DNA of 64,000 bases from Patagioenas fasciata (taxonomy: Eukaryota; Chordata; Aves; Columbiformes; Columbidae). The translations under genes were made by a program, and so were the position numbers. The stretch spans positions 33,042,867 to 33,106,866 of the forward strand of contig NC_092525.1 of the NCBI RefSeq assembly GCF_037038585.1, read 5' to 3'. Every line of letters begins with the position of its first letter. The stretch's first letter is position 1. Under the pieces are notes generated by a model. It was not told the origin of the DNA. It did no database searches and was given only the letters and a program-made list of their open reading frames with translations. This document shows, piece by piece, positions 9,542 to 24,500 of this stretch.

Positions 9542-12500
9542 GTATGGGCAGGCGGCCGGCCGGCCGGCCTGGGTGCTGCAGGCGGGCCGCGGGGGAGGAG
9601 GCGGGAGGCGCTCCGCCATCTCCCCGTGTCCGTGGCACAGGAGAGAAAATGGCCGCGTCACCTCTGCTGCTTCTGGGGAGGAACCAGTGGCCATCGTTGC
9701 CTTTGCCAGGCCCTGGTGTCCCCGGCTCGGCGCGGCTCTGTCGGTTCGCGGCGCCTCTGGCCGCTGTCCGGTTTCCCGTGTCTCAGGGCCGCCCTCTGCG
9801 CAGCTCCCGGGATGGCAGGAGGCCAGAGAGGGCCGTGGGGGGACGGGCCTCCCGGGGTTTCTCCGTGTGGGCTGGGGCGGGCGGGCTCTGGGGGGCCGCC
9901 GGCGGTGGGGAGCGCCGAGGCTGAGTTGGCCGCCCCTCGCTGCTTCGTGTCGGTGCTGATCGGGAGGGCTCCGGCGGAAGTTTTGGGGGATTTCGTGTGG
10001 ATTGGTGACGTGATTCAGGACCCCGCGCTCGTGTGAACTCGGTGTTGTCGGCGCTGCCGGTCTAGCCCTGCTCCCAGCGGGGCCGAGCTCAGCCTCGGCA
10101 GCCCTGACCGCGGCTGTGGCGGAGTGGGGCCGCGCTCGGCCGGGCCCGGCCCGTGGGTGTCGGAGCCCCCGGCGCCGGGCGGCCTGCGGTTTATCGGGGC
10201 CCGACAAGAGCCTTGAGGCTCCCACCCTCAGTCCGTACCGGCAGTGGCCAGACGAGTCTCGGGCTCCGAAATAAGTCTTTTTCCCTGGAGCTGTATCGAG
10301 GTTTTCTTTCAAGTCAGGAACGAAGGCAGGCCTACGGAGCGGGCTGTGGAGTGACTCTTTATTACTCCTGCTAAACCTGTCCTAGCATCTGGGCAGTGCT
10401 TGCTGCTAGTTTTATTGCAACCCGGGAGGTATTTGCTGAGATGGATCTTGACACACACACTGCGTTTTCCTTCAGTGTAGCTCGCTTAGTAGGTTGAACC
10501 TGTATGGTACGAGGAGTGCGGTATATGTGCTGAGAGAAAGGAGTTAAAATTGGGATAGGAAGACTAATTTTCACAATACTTTTTGAAGTTAAAGTCTGAA
10601 ACAGGATACTGTTAGCATTCTTTCAGGTTTCTGGATTTTATTCTTTTTTTCTTTTACTTAGTGTGTGATTAGCCTTTTGTGTGATGCCAAATATCAAATG
10701 ACTGTGCATACTTTGTCAACAGTTTTGCCTTATCGTGAAACTACTGGCTGGGGATAGTGAGAAGGAAAATGGTGTAAAGAGCTTTTATATAGGATTTTGA
10801 AGATAATTTACATCTGGAGATCTTATGTGTACATGTTCTTTCTGGAGGCTTTAATGTTAATAGTGATGTTGATTTCCAATTTATTTTCAAGTCTTAGAAA
10901 TCCTGAACAGTTACTGGATTAAAATGTTTAGACTTGTTTTTATGTGCTTTTGACTCATTGTAAATACTTTAAAAGTAAAAGTTAAGATTAAATGTGTAGA
11001 TTAGGCTGAAATAATGGACTAGTGGGAAAGGGGGGAACTCGGATTAGTTTAACTTTTAATAGGATATTTTCTACAATTGAAAGGATTAGTAGTGATTTTT
11101 TGTCGCGGTGAGATTTAGGTTGGTAGATACTCATGATGAATTTTTTGTGATCAACCTCTGTATCCTCTCCTTTTTAGCTCAGCAAAACGACTTTTTTGAC
11201 TATACAGACCCTAATTATAAATATTTATTACTCCAATTTTGAAATTATGAGTTCTCACAGAATTACTGAACAGTCACTAGTAGTTTGAGTGATTTACTTT
11301 TAAAACACTTGCTTAGAAGCAACTGGTTATTACTCTAGTCAGTTAGTAAAGCTGTTTTGTTAAATAGTGCTATAATATTTTAGAGGAGGCTTTTTTTATC
11401 TGCTGTGATTCTTGAAGATGCCTAAATGTGAAAGAGGCAGATTCCTGTTATCAGAAGCAGATGTCACATAATGCTCTTCATGAGCTGATTGTTTTTTGTT
11501 AACATCTCACAATTAATGAGTTGATTAATTTAAAATGGGACTTTTTCTTCAAATACTTGGAAATAATAAAACATCGGTAGAATTGACTATTTTCTAAAAA
11601 TATATCTGGTGTGTGCACCACTTCCTGAGTTATGGACGTGGTAAGTAATATTGATCTGATCAGAATGTGTGAGAACGCTCATTTGGAGCAAAGCGATCAC
11701 CACTAACTGCTTGGGGAACTTAATTTAGTGGTAGAGTGTGAGTTAGCCTATACTTAATCAAGCCTGCTGTTTAGATTGTTGAAGTTTTAATCTGAAGTGG
11801 TTTTGGTACAAGATATAACACAAAAAATTTAAGATGACCAGAAGTCTTGATTGTCAAATGTGGTGTTACAGTATTCAATTAAAAGGATGAAGTTCAGGTG
11901 TTTAGGTTAATATTCAAGTCACTGTAAATTCTGTATTATTAAAATGTTCTTTTCAGTAACTCACTCTTATACTTTTGGATATGTAGCCTGCTTGATTAAA
12001 AGTAATTAATGCTTCTAATTTTTTTTCTTAGTTTGGATGTACTTCCGAGAGTGACTTGCCCCAATCATCCAGATTCTATTTTAGTAGAGGATTACAGAGC
12101 TGGTGATATGATTTGTTCTGAGTGTGGGCTAGTAGTAGGTAAGTAGCTGTTAATATTTTTGAGAATTACTGTGTAACTTAAATTGTGCGTGTAGTTTCAT
12201 TTTCTAGTGAAAGTGGTATATAGTTATTTGAGTATTAAAAGGCTTTTTCTTGATGCCTTTATATTTTCTTTTATGCTGTGCTGTTGGTTAAAAGCTTACT
12301 GTTTTTAATAGTCTGTCTTTTGGTAACTTCTTGCATTATGAAAATAATCGAACTCTCTTCAGACCGAAAATTTAAAATATGTTGTCATTTAAAATATATT
12401 GTAATATTGGATCAGGCTGTTGTGCTTTCTGTTCCAGTATTCTGTCTTTAATAATGACTGTTGTCTTAAGCAGAATATTATAAGAAATGCAATAAAAACT

Positions 12501-15500
12501 CTTTGTCAAGTAACTTGCTTACAAGAAAAATAAAAATGAATCTCGGTTTACTGTTAGAGGTTATCTTCTGCCCTGAAGTATTTATCTTTCTGGCCAGGAC
12601 CTGTGTTTGTTAATTACTTTTCCTAAGGCTTTTAATACTATTCCAAGTAAATACCCAGTTTTCTGCTTGGAATTTTGCTGAGCTTTTTTTACTGTGTTTG
12701 TATGGCAACAATTTCCACTGGCTAAACTGCCTTTGTAAGTATAATGGAATATTTACAATGAAAGGCCTTCTAGGCATTGTTTCTGTTTGAACAAGAGAGA
12801 GAGAGGGAGAGAGAAAACCATATTGTCATAGAACATGCTACATACCTACTTTTATGGTTATTTTTTAGAACGCGCATCTTATTGTTCATCCTGTTGTTTT
12901 TATTCCTTTTGCGTGGGCAACTTCTAACACTCATGTTATGATCATTCTTTAAACCTCATTTATTTCTGTTACGTTTTTTTAGACATGCCATGACCAGAAG
13001 AAAAACCTCTGTTTTGAGGGTGGGTGTTCAGGTGGTTCATTCAGTGGTGCTCAGTGTTTCAGATGGCTTTATATCCCTCCCTCCTAGACTCTGGTGATTT
13101 TGTTTTGGCTCTTGTCTTGCACTGTATTAAAAATTTTAGTACAGTTGTTAGCATAAGGCTGAAAAGTCCTTGGCTTGGTATAAACATTATTTCCGAACAA
13201 CCGAAACATCAGTGTATTATCAGCATTCTTCTCATACCAAATCTGAAAGACAGCACTGTACCAGCTGCTAGGAAGAAAATTAACTCTATCCCAGCTGAAA
13301 CCTGAACAGTATCCACCCTTTATTTTATACCATCTATGTCATGCCCAGATCACAGGCTCTCCAATAACATTCCAGCTAATCTCCACCACTTTTCTTCTCT
13401 TTCATATATCATTCCCTTGGTGTATGGGCCATCCCTCTAAAATGTCCACAGAGTTCACTTAGACCATGGCTTTGGGTCCCATCTGTCCTAAGTCTTTCAG
13501 GGCAGGTGAGATGGTGTGCAGCCTTGGAGTGTTGCTTCTTGTATCTGGAGCTTGTAGCTGGTGTATCTGGCATGGCCCGTGGCCATGGTCTGTGGGTTCA
13601 AGGTGTCGATCTCAAGGAAGTTGCTGGGTGCCAGTTGCTGAAGCCAGTGCTGTGCTTTGCTTGGTTTTATCAAAGTTCATTCTTCTATTATCTGGGTGAT
13701 TCTTACTGTAATACCACTGATATGGCATATAGCAACTGTAGTAGCGATGACACGCAGTGGCAGGGTTATATAGCAGTTAACATTGTTCAGTTTTATTTGT
13801 TTGCTGTTCTCACCCAGAATCAAATCCCCTTGAGTTACACATTGGACTTCCCTGTCCTTCTGCATCACCCACCAAGTGCACCCGGGTCCTTGAGGAAAAG
13901 CAGTGCTGCCGATGGGTTTGCCTTTGCCTGAGACAGGACTAACCCAGACTGTCTTCCCTAAAACATTCTCTATATGCACTATGGGGACTTTATCGCCTTC
14001 TACAGTATGTGGAAGTTTTTAGTGGGCAGAGCCAGCTCAATTGGCAGATCCCCTACTGTTAACTAACCAGGTGGCTTTTGACAAATGTGTATCTGGTGTT
14101 GGAAGGTCCCACCACCCATTGCTCTCAGTGTAGTCTTGAACAGTCCATTGCATCGTTTGATTTTCTTGGACGCTGGTGCATGATAGGGGATGTGATATAC
14201 CACACTCTTTGGCCCAGGTGTCTATGAGATTGTTTGGGAAATGAGTCCCATTGCCTGACTCTGTTCCTCCTGGGGTGCCATGTTGCCACAGGACTCGCTT
14301 TTTGAGGCCCAGGATAGTGCTCTGGGTGGTGGTATGGGCCACAGGATATGTTTCCAGGCATCTGATGGTTGTTGGGTTTGTGTGAGTGATACAGTCAATC
14401 TGCCAGGCCTCATATTTGTGCTTCAGCCATCAGCCTCCATACCACAGAGGCTTTTACTGCTTGATTGCAGTGCATGTTTCACATTCATGGATAACCTGCG
14501 CAATTGTGTCCATGGTCATGTCCAGTCCTCCATCGTGAGCCCATCTATATGTAGCATCCCTTCCTTGATGGCCTTGAGGTATCATGGGCCCACTGAGCTA
14601 TAATTAACCTTTACGTTGCCGGTTGGATCCACCTGAGCCACTGGTGTCTCAGCAGCCTGATCCACCTGCTGGTTGATATTCTTCAGTGGCCTGGCTCTTG
14701 GTATGTGGGCATCTGTGTGATGTACTTCTACAAACAAATTCTGTAGCTGTGCTGGAGGTGATTTATGATGACCTGAACAACAAGCAGTTTTCCAAAGATC
14801 CAGATGAAGTCAAGTGCATGTGAGCCATGTGGCTGAAGTTTCTACAGAGCAAACCATTGTAGTTTCTTTTAAAATTATGAAACCATTTAAAAGGCTAGGG
14901 AGAGGATTGTTACTTTATTAGAAGAAGGGCTAGTTTAAACTGCATGAATTCTCGTAACTGAACCATAATAAATTTGCTGGTTAAAAATTTAAATGTCCAC
15001 AGCAACATTTCCTATTGAAATATGGTAATAGGCTTCTAAGTTATTGCTTCAAAATAGTTTAGTCCATGTTCAGCTCTTTGCGTGGCTGCCATAGAAGTTG
15101 AACCAAAGTTTAGAAAATCCCATTTTGATCATTTAGTAACTTTTAAGATAATGCTCGCTTTAAAAGAAGAGGGAAGGGTTTTCCTTGATGCGTTTCCTTT
15201 TTAGGAACTTGGAGTTTATTAGAAATATCGCTTCATGTACCTTCTGTTACCCAGTCACAAGGTATTCTCGCTTTAGAAATTTACTCGCTGGTCTCCTCTG
15301 AATCAACAGCATAGGAAATTTCTTTAGTTCAAGTTGTCAGCATTTTTGATGAGCAGAATTGTTAGAGTATTAATACAAACTTTTGCTGAATTGAATTTCT
15401 AAAATGTGTTTAAAATTATCTTAGTCTCCTTTACAGTGAGCATTACTGGTAGGGTAAAAAGTGTTTTTTCTTTAAGCATGTGGTATTTTTAAAGTAGGCC

Positions 15501-18500
15501 TTTCAATGGATTTATCACAAAGCTTTTAACGTTTACTTCTTTTGTGCTGATTGTTCTCATTCTGTCTTGCCTTCCTTCAGCAATTTAGTTTTCCTCCATA
15601 TGACCAATTAATTAGCTAGGATATCTAGCAACTAGTTTGGAAAACCAGTTCGATGAAGAGTGCGCGACCAAATGGAAGTGTGAACATTCAACATTTTCTC
15701 TTTTTTGTCTTTTAAGAAATTTAGAACAGTAGAAAACCAGATCCAATTCTTGATGCCTGTTTTCTGGAGATGCATGTGAAGTAGGGATGTGTTTAGGTAG
15801 CGAAGACAAAATTTTGTTTAATAACGAGAAAGCTTTTATGTATTTGTTGCAGATTCCATTATACATGTTCCCTTTAAGAGAACAGTGATTTCATTTCCTG
15901 CTCTTATATAGGCAGGTTATATATTTATTTGTGTTTAAAACCTTACACTGGTCGTGATGTGTAGCTGATGTGAATAGGGCCCATTCAGACTATATTTTGA
16001 GGTGGTCTGAAAGTTAGTGAGATCTTTGTCACTGAAGGGAATCAATTAGAAGAGTTACAAAACCCAAAAGACACAGTATACTCTGTGCCCAAAGAAGTGT
16101 TACTGATTTATTTTAAAATATTGTGTCTGCAGAGCACTGCTGGTGTACATGGGGCAGAATGTGCATTTATTTTACTGTTGTAAAGTATGTAGTGATGTGA
16201 CTTCACTGATTTTTTAAAAAAATTTTTTATTTTTTAATTACAATTTGCTAAAATCAGAGCAAAGAGTTTTTAACTAAACTAAGTGTATTTCTATTTGGTG
16301 TTTTTCTTGCTTGCTGTGGCAAAGTCCTAAAGTCTCACATTCGTGAAAAAAATAAGTTTGTTAAATGTAAAACTGTGTCATAGGATACAATAGCTGGTGC
16401 ATAGATAATGAACAGTCAAATTTCCGTGTTTTAGACAGAGCTATATACTAGAAGTACTGCTTCTTACAGGGAGTTTTCAGAAATATTTTTAATCAGAGTT
16501 GGTTTTACTCATAGGTGGTGTTCATAGTGTCTCAGCAAGACTGAAATTTTAAGTTAAATCCAGTATGCTACTTTTCCTTCCCACGACATTTTCACTTGTT
16601 CTAAATAAACTGTGCTGTTTTGCTGTGCAGTATTATAACAATTAAATCTTGTAACGTCAGTATGACTGAATCTTGATATCAATTTGGATTGACATGCATC
16701 TGAGACTTTACAAGTCTATGTCCAAGCTTATCTACTGTTATAAGTCTTCTATCTTATTATACATGCTTTTCTCAAAACATTCTAGGATATATGGTATGGT
16801 AACTGTTTGTGTGCTGGCTTGAGAACTCACAAACAGAGTTCTTCATGTTTGGAGAAGTAGTTTGTTCTGTGTTCGTTGACCATATCTCATTCTTCAGACA
16901 GACTTGATGGGGGGAGAAGCATTTTGTTCAAGAACACAAGGCTAGTAGATCTTATTTCTTGACAGTTAAATATTTGCTTGCTACCTTTTCGGCAGTAAAA
17001 AAGGGTGGAAGTCAGATGATACGCCAGAAGGGGCTGAAGAAAGCGGAATCAAAATGGAATACAAAGCACTGAATTTTCTTGATGTAGCAAGGTGGTGAGC
17101 TGAATTTCAGAGGGGGATAAGAATGAGTCTGGTGGTATGTACAGCTGTGCAGCACCTCAGCTAGGTAGGAGTACCTTTCTGATCTAAGACTTTCCTTAAA
17201 CTTCTCTCTAGTTTCATTAAATGTTGTTTTAGTGTGCAGGAATTGGAGCAGTGAAGAGTTGATTTTTGACATTTAGTAAGTGATGTGCTCTAACTGGTTA
17301 CCTCTGTCTGCTTCCGTAGGCAGGCATGCCTTCAAGAAGAACACTGCTCTTGTATGGTGTTTTATTGGATAGCCTGCTGAAATAAAAATGCAGAAGTCTG
17401 TCTTCAGCTGATGAGAATCCTTAGAGGCGTATCAGTTTGTTAAAGCTTTGAGTCAGATGATGATCTGTATTCAGATATGTATCCCCTGTTCTGTGTATAC
17501 CTGGGTGTTCAGCTGAGGAATTTCGGGGAAAAATGTTCGGTAGCTTGTGGTCAGCAGTAAAGCTGTTATAAAATTCCAGCAGAATATTTGATTGGTTAAT
17601 GCTTCTGGAGAGTTTGAGATTTAAAAGCACATCTTAAATTCAGGTACAGTCTATGAAGAAGAGATAGATTTTACTGTATGGCAGATATTTTTTTTTCCCT
17701 TACAATATAACAAATGGGTAGGAAGGGGTTTCATGGTTGCCTTTCTGCTGGCCAGTCAGTTACTCAGGATGTCTGTCATTAGGGGTAAGATTTATTGCAT
17801 CTATACATAGATACTTGTTTTCTGAAAACCAAAGAAACCTTTTTTTTTCAGCTGTTAGTAGTATCCTTTAAGTGAAGAAGGTACTTAAGTACTTCTGACA
17901 TGAATCCCGTAGAGTTATGCAATTATGTCTATCATGGTATCTTTATACCTCCAGATGGTGAAAAATCTTTTCATATTTGGGTGTATGTTCATGGTTACTT
18001 CTTTCTGTGAGTATTGTCAACATTTAAAACTAAAATGTGAATTCTTAATTTAAAGTATTGCTTAAGTAAGTAGCCAAAAATCTTTAGATATGGATGTGTA
18101 TTAGCAGCTTTTATCTGGCTACTGCTTCTGCACTTTCTGTCCAGAGCACTAACAAGTGTCTGACAAAAGTTAGTCCTTGCAAATAAAACTCTTTACATCC
18201 ACAGAAGAGCTGACTGTAAAGGATGCTGGTACTTAAAGTCTGAATAGAAGACTTTTGCCTGAACAGTCATGGGTGCTTGATTTACATAGGGAATTTGTAA
18301 TATGAAGAAATGAATTTGCTGCCTTTTTTAGTCAGCATTTCAAATAGTCTGTGTTTTAAGTCTAACCCATTTCTGCTTTAAAGGCAAGTTGATGGTTCTA
18401 GCAGTAATGTTTGTAACAGTGAAAACTTAGACTTTAGATGGCAAAAGTTGGCATCTTTTGTCAGGCTTTGTAATAAACCGTGCTCATAGCATGATATTAA

Positions 18501-21500
18501 TATTTCCTGGGCATTTGCTAGTTAGTGGTTTCTAGGCTGGAAACCAAAGGTGTTTGAGAGCCACTATGAACAATGCTTCCATTAGTTGGAGTACTAGGTT
18601 TATCTAGTGGGATGACATCAACATTTTTAATCATCCTATTGAAGGGATGTTTTTTTATTTTTACTTGCGTCTTTGTCAGATTGGCAAAGTGATTTAGGGC
18701 AAATAAGGGTTAAAAATGATTTGAACTCCTGTGATGGAAGAAGAGTCCAAAGCCTCTTTTTTTTTGGTGATACAGTGTAGATCAGGCACAACATTGAAAA
18801 TCTGTAGTCTTGGAGCATCCTTCACGAATACTTGAGCTCTTTGTCTATTAAAGGCCACAAGTCTTGGAGAGGCTTCAGCTGATCACACTTGCCCACGGGA
18901 TTGTTTCAACATTTCTGCTCTCATTTATTTCCTCCAAAATGAAGCTCAGTCATTATTTTGATATGCAGGAGCAGTTAAGCCTTTGTTCTTTTAACGGTCA
19001 CTTCCCTGGAGTGCTATACTGTCCATTTCAGTCCATAGTTGCCTATGGGTACTGATAGGAGGCTGGTGATGTCTGGAAACTTGGAAACTAGCCAAAGTAC
19101 TCTGTGGATTTCAGTTGTTTGTGGTTTTGTGTGGTGGTAGTGTTGTTTTGTTTTGGTTTGTTTTGTTTTGGGGGGGGTATGTGTGTGTGTGTGCGCGTGT
19201 GTTTTGTTTTAAATAAAAAGCATCTCAGAGCCTACTCCTGGTTCATTTTGCTATTTCAGCTGAGTCTTGTGAAAAGGCTGCTATTGCTGCTGGTGATGAT
19301 GCATTTGTGGTGTTTACAGTTCATTGAAAGCAAGATAACTTTTTGCAAAAAATATTGCTATCTTAAAAGAGTTTGGAAATTTTATAGAAGAAGCTATGAC
19401 TGTAAAACTGTGAGTGGTTTTGTTTGTGGTATGGGGTTTGTTGTTTTATTTTTTTGCCTTTTGTCCCCCGGGAGTTTATTGTTTGGTAAAATGTAATGCA
19501 TCTGCTCTTAAATAGAAGTTCTGAAGCATTGTAAAATGCTTTTAATTAGTAGCATAATGAATGTGCTCACTAGATGGCAGCAGATTCCCTAACTAGCTGT
19601 AAGAATGAAACATTGCGTGGAAGCAATTGCTATTTTGGTACTTTAAAGTACAAGTAAATTTTAATAAAATATTTGTGTTAAGATTAAAATATCAGTTATG
19701 ATATGTAGAACTTGATGCGATGTACAACTAACATTAGAGCTTCTCTGAAGAATACTTAAGAACAGACCTCCTCAGAACTTCTTCAAGATTAGATACGGAA
19801 CATAACATTACTTACTGGAGGCTTGGATTTCATCCTATTTCTTGTTTTGATTAAACGTCTTCAATCTGCAGCTATATTGTCTTCATGTAACGGATAATAC
19901 AAAATGCAAAAAGAGAATAAAATACGTATGATGAGTTACTGCAAGTGGAGGTCAACATTAAAATAGCTGGTATTGTTTCTCTGTAAACATGTAATTGCAA
20001 ATTTAGGACTCATCAAGTTAAAATGTTTTCCTTTGAGAAATCACTTTCTATTTTTAGAGGGAGGAGTAAACATAAATGATTTGTGATACTTAGATGTTTT
20101 AAGCTAATTTTTAAAAACTGTTCAAAATAATATTTTAACTTTTCATCCTGACCCAAGTTTACTCTTGCATTTCTGTAGCGCATACTGTTTGCATTTGGCA
20201 GTTGTGAAGAAAAGTAGCCTTGGTCTGAGGTTTTCCTTTCTGAATAACAGTTCTGCATTTCACTAAATGAGCTTTTCAGATGGTGGGTAACCTGAGTCAG
20301 TGAACTTTGCAGCGTGTATTTCCATTAGAGCCTGTGTGTTAGTCTATAAGACTGTATTTTAAATTGTAACTGAATACTGGAAGAATGGTTTATGAAATGA
20401 AACTAAATGGGGCAATGGAGAAAAACTCATGTATGTTCAGAAAGATGCTTTGGGATATCATACTGGAGTTGGGTTCCACAAAAACTTGGTCCTGTAAACT
20501 GTGTTTTTGTATGTACTTCAGAGGGGGAAGCTGAGGAGATGAACTCATCTATTTGATGAAAATTAAATAAAGGAGTGTCTAATATAACCATATCTAGGGA
20601 AGCTTATTTTTGTTCAAAAGGACCGCATCAAAAGGAAGTAGTGAAGCGAATATGCAGCCACTCCCATACTTATCGCAGGTTGATACTGTTGCCAAACCCA
20701 ACATCATAATGATGTGAGAAAGCAGAGATGATTTTATAAAGTACTTATTGGGAGCTTTTTTTACTCTTAATGTTTAACTGCAGACCCATTTCTAGGTACT
20801 TTAGGAAAGCCAGTCAGTAGTGTATGACCCAGCAAATTCAGTTCAGGACTTGAAAAGTTAACTCGGGACCGGTCTTCAAGGCTGATTCTTTTACGCTTTT
20901 TGTAAGACTGACTTCAGTATTTGAAAGTTTTGTTTGAATCACTTAATTGCATCTGTACTAACATCAAGGTTCCAACATGGTTTTTGTTTTGAAGAGTTAG
21001 AAATCACAAATAATAGAATCACAAATAATGAATGCCACACTTTTTTTTTTTTCTTTTTTTCTTCGTAGAATGGGATACTTAGCTGATTGTAGCTGGGTAT
21101 ATTTTTCATCTATGGAAACCTTTTGGCCTATTTGTTCCATTTTTATCAATATTTCTAGCTTGTGACGCTCTCTTATAGAAGCCTTTTGAAAGGCAGAATG
21201 CATGTCCTAGGACCTCTCTATATTTTAAATAAGATACTGAAAGTATACAGAAAAACTTTTTTTCTGCAATAGCAGATGTCTTGGCAAAATAAAGGTGTTT
21301 GCAGACCACATCTTAATTTCACAAATGCTTTATATTCAGTGATTTGTTCTACTTAAACTTTTCTTACAGAGGACTGAGACTACTATTTCAGTAATAAGAT
21401 TGCCAAAGCAGGCAGTGATAGAACACTTTTTTGTTAGAGCAGGAATGGTTCGTAACTCAGAAGAGGCAGATCCTGAGTGCAAGTCATTTAGGTCATTCCC

Positions 21501-24500
21501 ACTTGTGTGGAAAAAATATTACATCATTGCCCTGTACTCAGTGTTCTATTTATACCATGCCAGAATTTTAAGTACATTTTGCTTTTTTTAGATGTTGTAA
21601 ACAGTATTGGGTAGTTGTCTAAAAGCAAAGTTGCTGCTAAGCCATAGAAGGAGCATTGCTGAATCAAATATTTAGAGAGAGTCCAGGAGCTAGAGTAGCA
21701 CGCCGTCTGCTAATTTAAGCTTGCAAGCTAGGGGAGACCTTTATAGCAGAAAGAACAGATCTGTGCCTTTTTTTACTCTGCTATATTCTTAACCTTATAG
21801 TTTTGGATGTTTTTCTTTTTTCCCCACATGGTTTTCATTAGAGCAGTAAATAAAGGTGGAGCATAGCTGTGAGCATGGCTGACAAATCCTGGTCAAAAAA
21901 CTTCTAACCTATTTTATTTGTTTTGGTTGTGGTGATTTCTTCTGGTTCATTCACAGCTTTCAGTTTCAAGCTTATTCCTTGCTGAATAGTGGCATATTTC
22001 AGAGTACCAGAGACCTGGAGCTCATGCACAAAGGAAACTACAGGTTAATGAGATTCTACATGGTGATTCTACATTATTCACGTGTGCACTTTGAACACGT
22101 GGCAAGTGTGAGAGAACTTAAGTTACAGTAACTTACTTGTTTAAGCTCTGAGAACATCCATAGGCAACTGTGATCTCCAGCTTGAAATCAAGGTCTTGAT
22201 TCCTTTTGTGTGTTGAAGATCCCATGATGGTCTTCGAGTTGTCGTGTTCTGAGTGCACATCTCTATAGCTATTTATGTTTTCTGTGCAATTGTAGTTCTG
22301 TTCTGTGCAGTTTTTTTCCATTGCCTTCAACTGAACTTGTAGATTCCAAACATTTTGGTACATTGTCCTGCAAATTACCATCTGTTTGAGAATGCCAACA
22401 GACTGCCTTCTTATAACGGAGAGCTCAGGTGTGTAACATAACATTTTAAAATGGTTCATGAAGCATTACATTAATGCAGACTGTTGCTTTCTGTGAACTC
22501 AGGTGACCGGGTCATAGATGTAGGGTCAGAATGGAGAACTTTCAGCAATGACAAAGCAACAAAAGATCCATCTCGAGTCGGGGATACCCAGAATCCTTTG
22601 TTGAGCGATGGCGACTTGAGTACAATGATTGGCAAGGTAACGCTTAAAATATTTAATTTTGCTAAGTCTGAGCGTTTTTATGTCAAGTACATATTTGTAC
22701 GTCCACAGGGAAACTCTTCAGAGAATGTATTTGCGAACAGATTCTGTCTAAATTGAACTCTTACATTTCAATGGTGTGTAAAATGTGGCTCTTTCCTGGG
22801 GTAACAGGAAAGGGCTGACCTCTTGAACAAAAGAGAAGTGCGGTGCTGTGGCGTTACTTGTCACTTGTTGGTATACAGCTACAAACAGAAAAGCCGATGT
22901 TGCAATCTTTAAAGAAACACTGACTTAGCATGCGTTTTTGAGATGATTCTGAAATAACAGACACTTAATTTTGAGGTCTTAATAGCCAGTACTGCCCAAC
23001 ATGAACTGTCGTTTTTTGTAATAAAATCTGTATCAGATTCATATTGGAGACCCAGAAATCCACATGCATATTGTACACGTTCTTATAGTTAATGTTAAAG
23101 CACTAAATGTAGAATTCTTTCATGGTGTGGCTGCTCCAGAAGAAGGTATTCAGTGTATATTGGAGCTGAAATTTAGTGGTACAGCTGTATCCTGCTCTTT
23201 ACCATAAGAGAGCAAGCAAGATTAATTGCACAAATGCATTCCCTTCAATGAAACTGTGACACAGGTAAGTTTTTGTTGTCGTACTTTGTATTATACTTGT
23301 GGATTTCTTGAATGTTTCCTTAAGAGTGGTCCAGTTGCTGAGAAATAACTATTAAGAATGTGTTGCTGCTTTGTGTGTTGTGGGACATGCACACCAGGAT
23401 TTCTCAGTTTTCATTCCAGTGATGATGCGAGGATGAAGAAGTAGACATACCCAAGTATGTGTGGATATGTAGAGGGAGTGTGTACCATACCTTTCAACCA
23501 AGAGTTCTTCAAAGAGTTGAAGACAACTAATAAATACTGCTATGGACAGCTAATCGTGAAGCTCTGTTCGTAAAAAGAAGCCTTCTTGTTCAAAGGATTG
23601 TCCAAGTAGATGTTTGTGTTTTGGACAACTCCAGGCATTACTGACCACCAGATTTTAGAATGTCTGTGGTGATGCAAACAAATTCTACACTGCTCCATTA
23701 AAAAAGCTGGCATTGCTAAGTAGTTCTGTGAAGCAGTGCTGCAGAAGGCCCTGGAGTTTTAATGTCACCTTATAGGTCCAGAAAGATTATAGTTCTCAGG
23801 GCTTGTATTTCTATCCTTGATTTGGTCAGCTATGAAAAAGATCAGAAATATACCTTATACACAGATGAAGAAATGAACTGTTTGCTCCAGGTTCACACTG
23901 TTGGCTCATTTTGGGACTGTGTAAATACAGAGTTTGTTTCTGGCAACTCAGTTTCATTCAGTAGGTAGAACAACCTTCTGAATTCTTTTAGAACTTTTGT
24001 GTTGGAGATGACAAAAGATATTTCAGCTAAAGAACTTGTACCCAAGTGAACAGTGACTTGTGCTGTTAACCCTGTTTTCTCTGGAGTTTCAGTTTCCTTT
24101 AGAATAAGGATAGCGGCCTCAGTGGGAGAATTAAAGACGTAAAGAAATATCTGTGAAAAAGTTTGGTTTTCAGTGAAAACTAAAAATTTTTAGAGATGGA
24201 TGGTCAACTAATGAAACAGTTTTACTGTTAACCAGAACATCCCAGAATAGGCATGACTGTCAGAGTGGTGTGATTTAACCTATAAGAACTGTGACTTAAA
24301 CTGTCCAAATACTGGAACTGCCAGGATAATATAGGAGAATGTAGAGAGGGCAGCCTGTCCTGTTGCGGATATTTTATTTTTATGGGGAGAATCACAGAAG
24401 AGGCACATTATTTTCTACAGGAAATCGGGAATCTCTTTGACGAACCAGGATGTGTTCTGGACAAGAGTTCCTGTGTTTGTCTTGCCAGTGAGCAGGGGCT

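Larger units (their letters stand above)
9040..10340. promoter_or_regulatory. GTF2B: CpG island and promoter of GTF2B
   Basis: GC-rich, CpG-dense sequence sharply different from the AT-rich flanks, centred on the first coding exon. It holds a CCCCGCCC GC box at 9441-9448, a GGCCGGCCGGCC run near 9555-9570, and many CG dinucleotides on both sides of the start codon. G+C enrichment with fewer CpGs begins earlier, near 8500. Boundaries are by eye. A ubiquitously expressed gene such as TFIIB is expected to have this promoter type. Confidence 0.85.
12139..22502 (+). other. GTF2B: GTF2B intron 2
   Basis: 10.4 kb intron between the zinc-ribbon and B-reader exons. It contains an antisense retroviral pol fragment (about 13.0-14.8 kb), a GA-rich microsatellite, a TTTTG/TG-rich tract and a duplicated 15-mer. 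The remainder is AT-rich with no exon-like segment. Confidence 0.85.

Noticed and set aside
9203-10312. A 369-codon open frame on the minus strand over the GTF2B promoter and first exon
   Set aside because: GC-rich CpG-island DNA has few stop codons. The translation is Pro/Arg/Ala-rich with no domain, and it lies antisense to a well-supported exon.
19104-19496. 130-codon plus-strand frame in GTF2B intron 2
   Set aside because: The translation is dominated by F/L/V/C/G from T- and G-rich simple repeats; no initiation context or homology.
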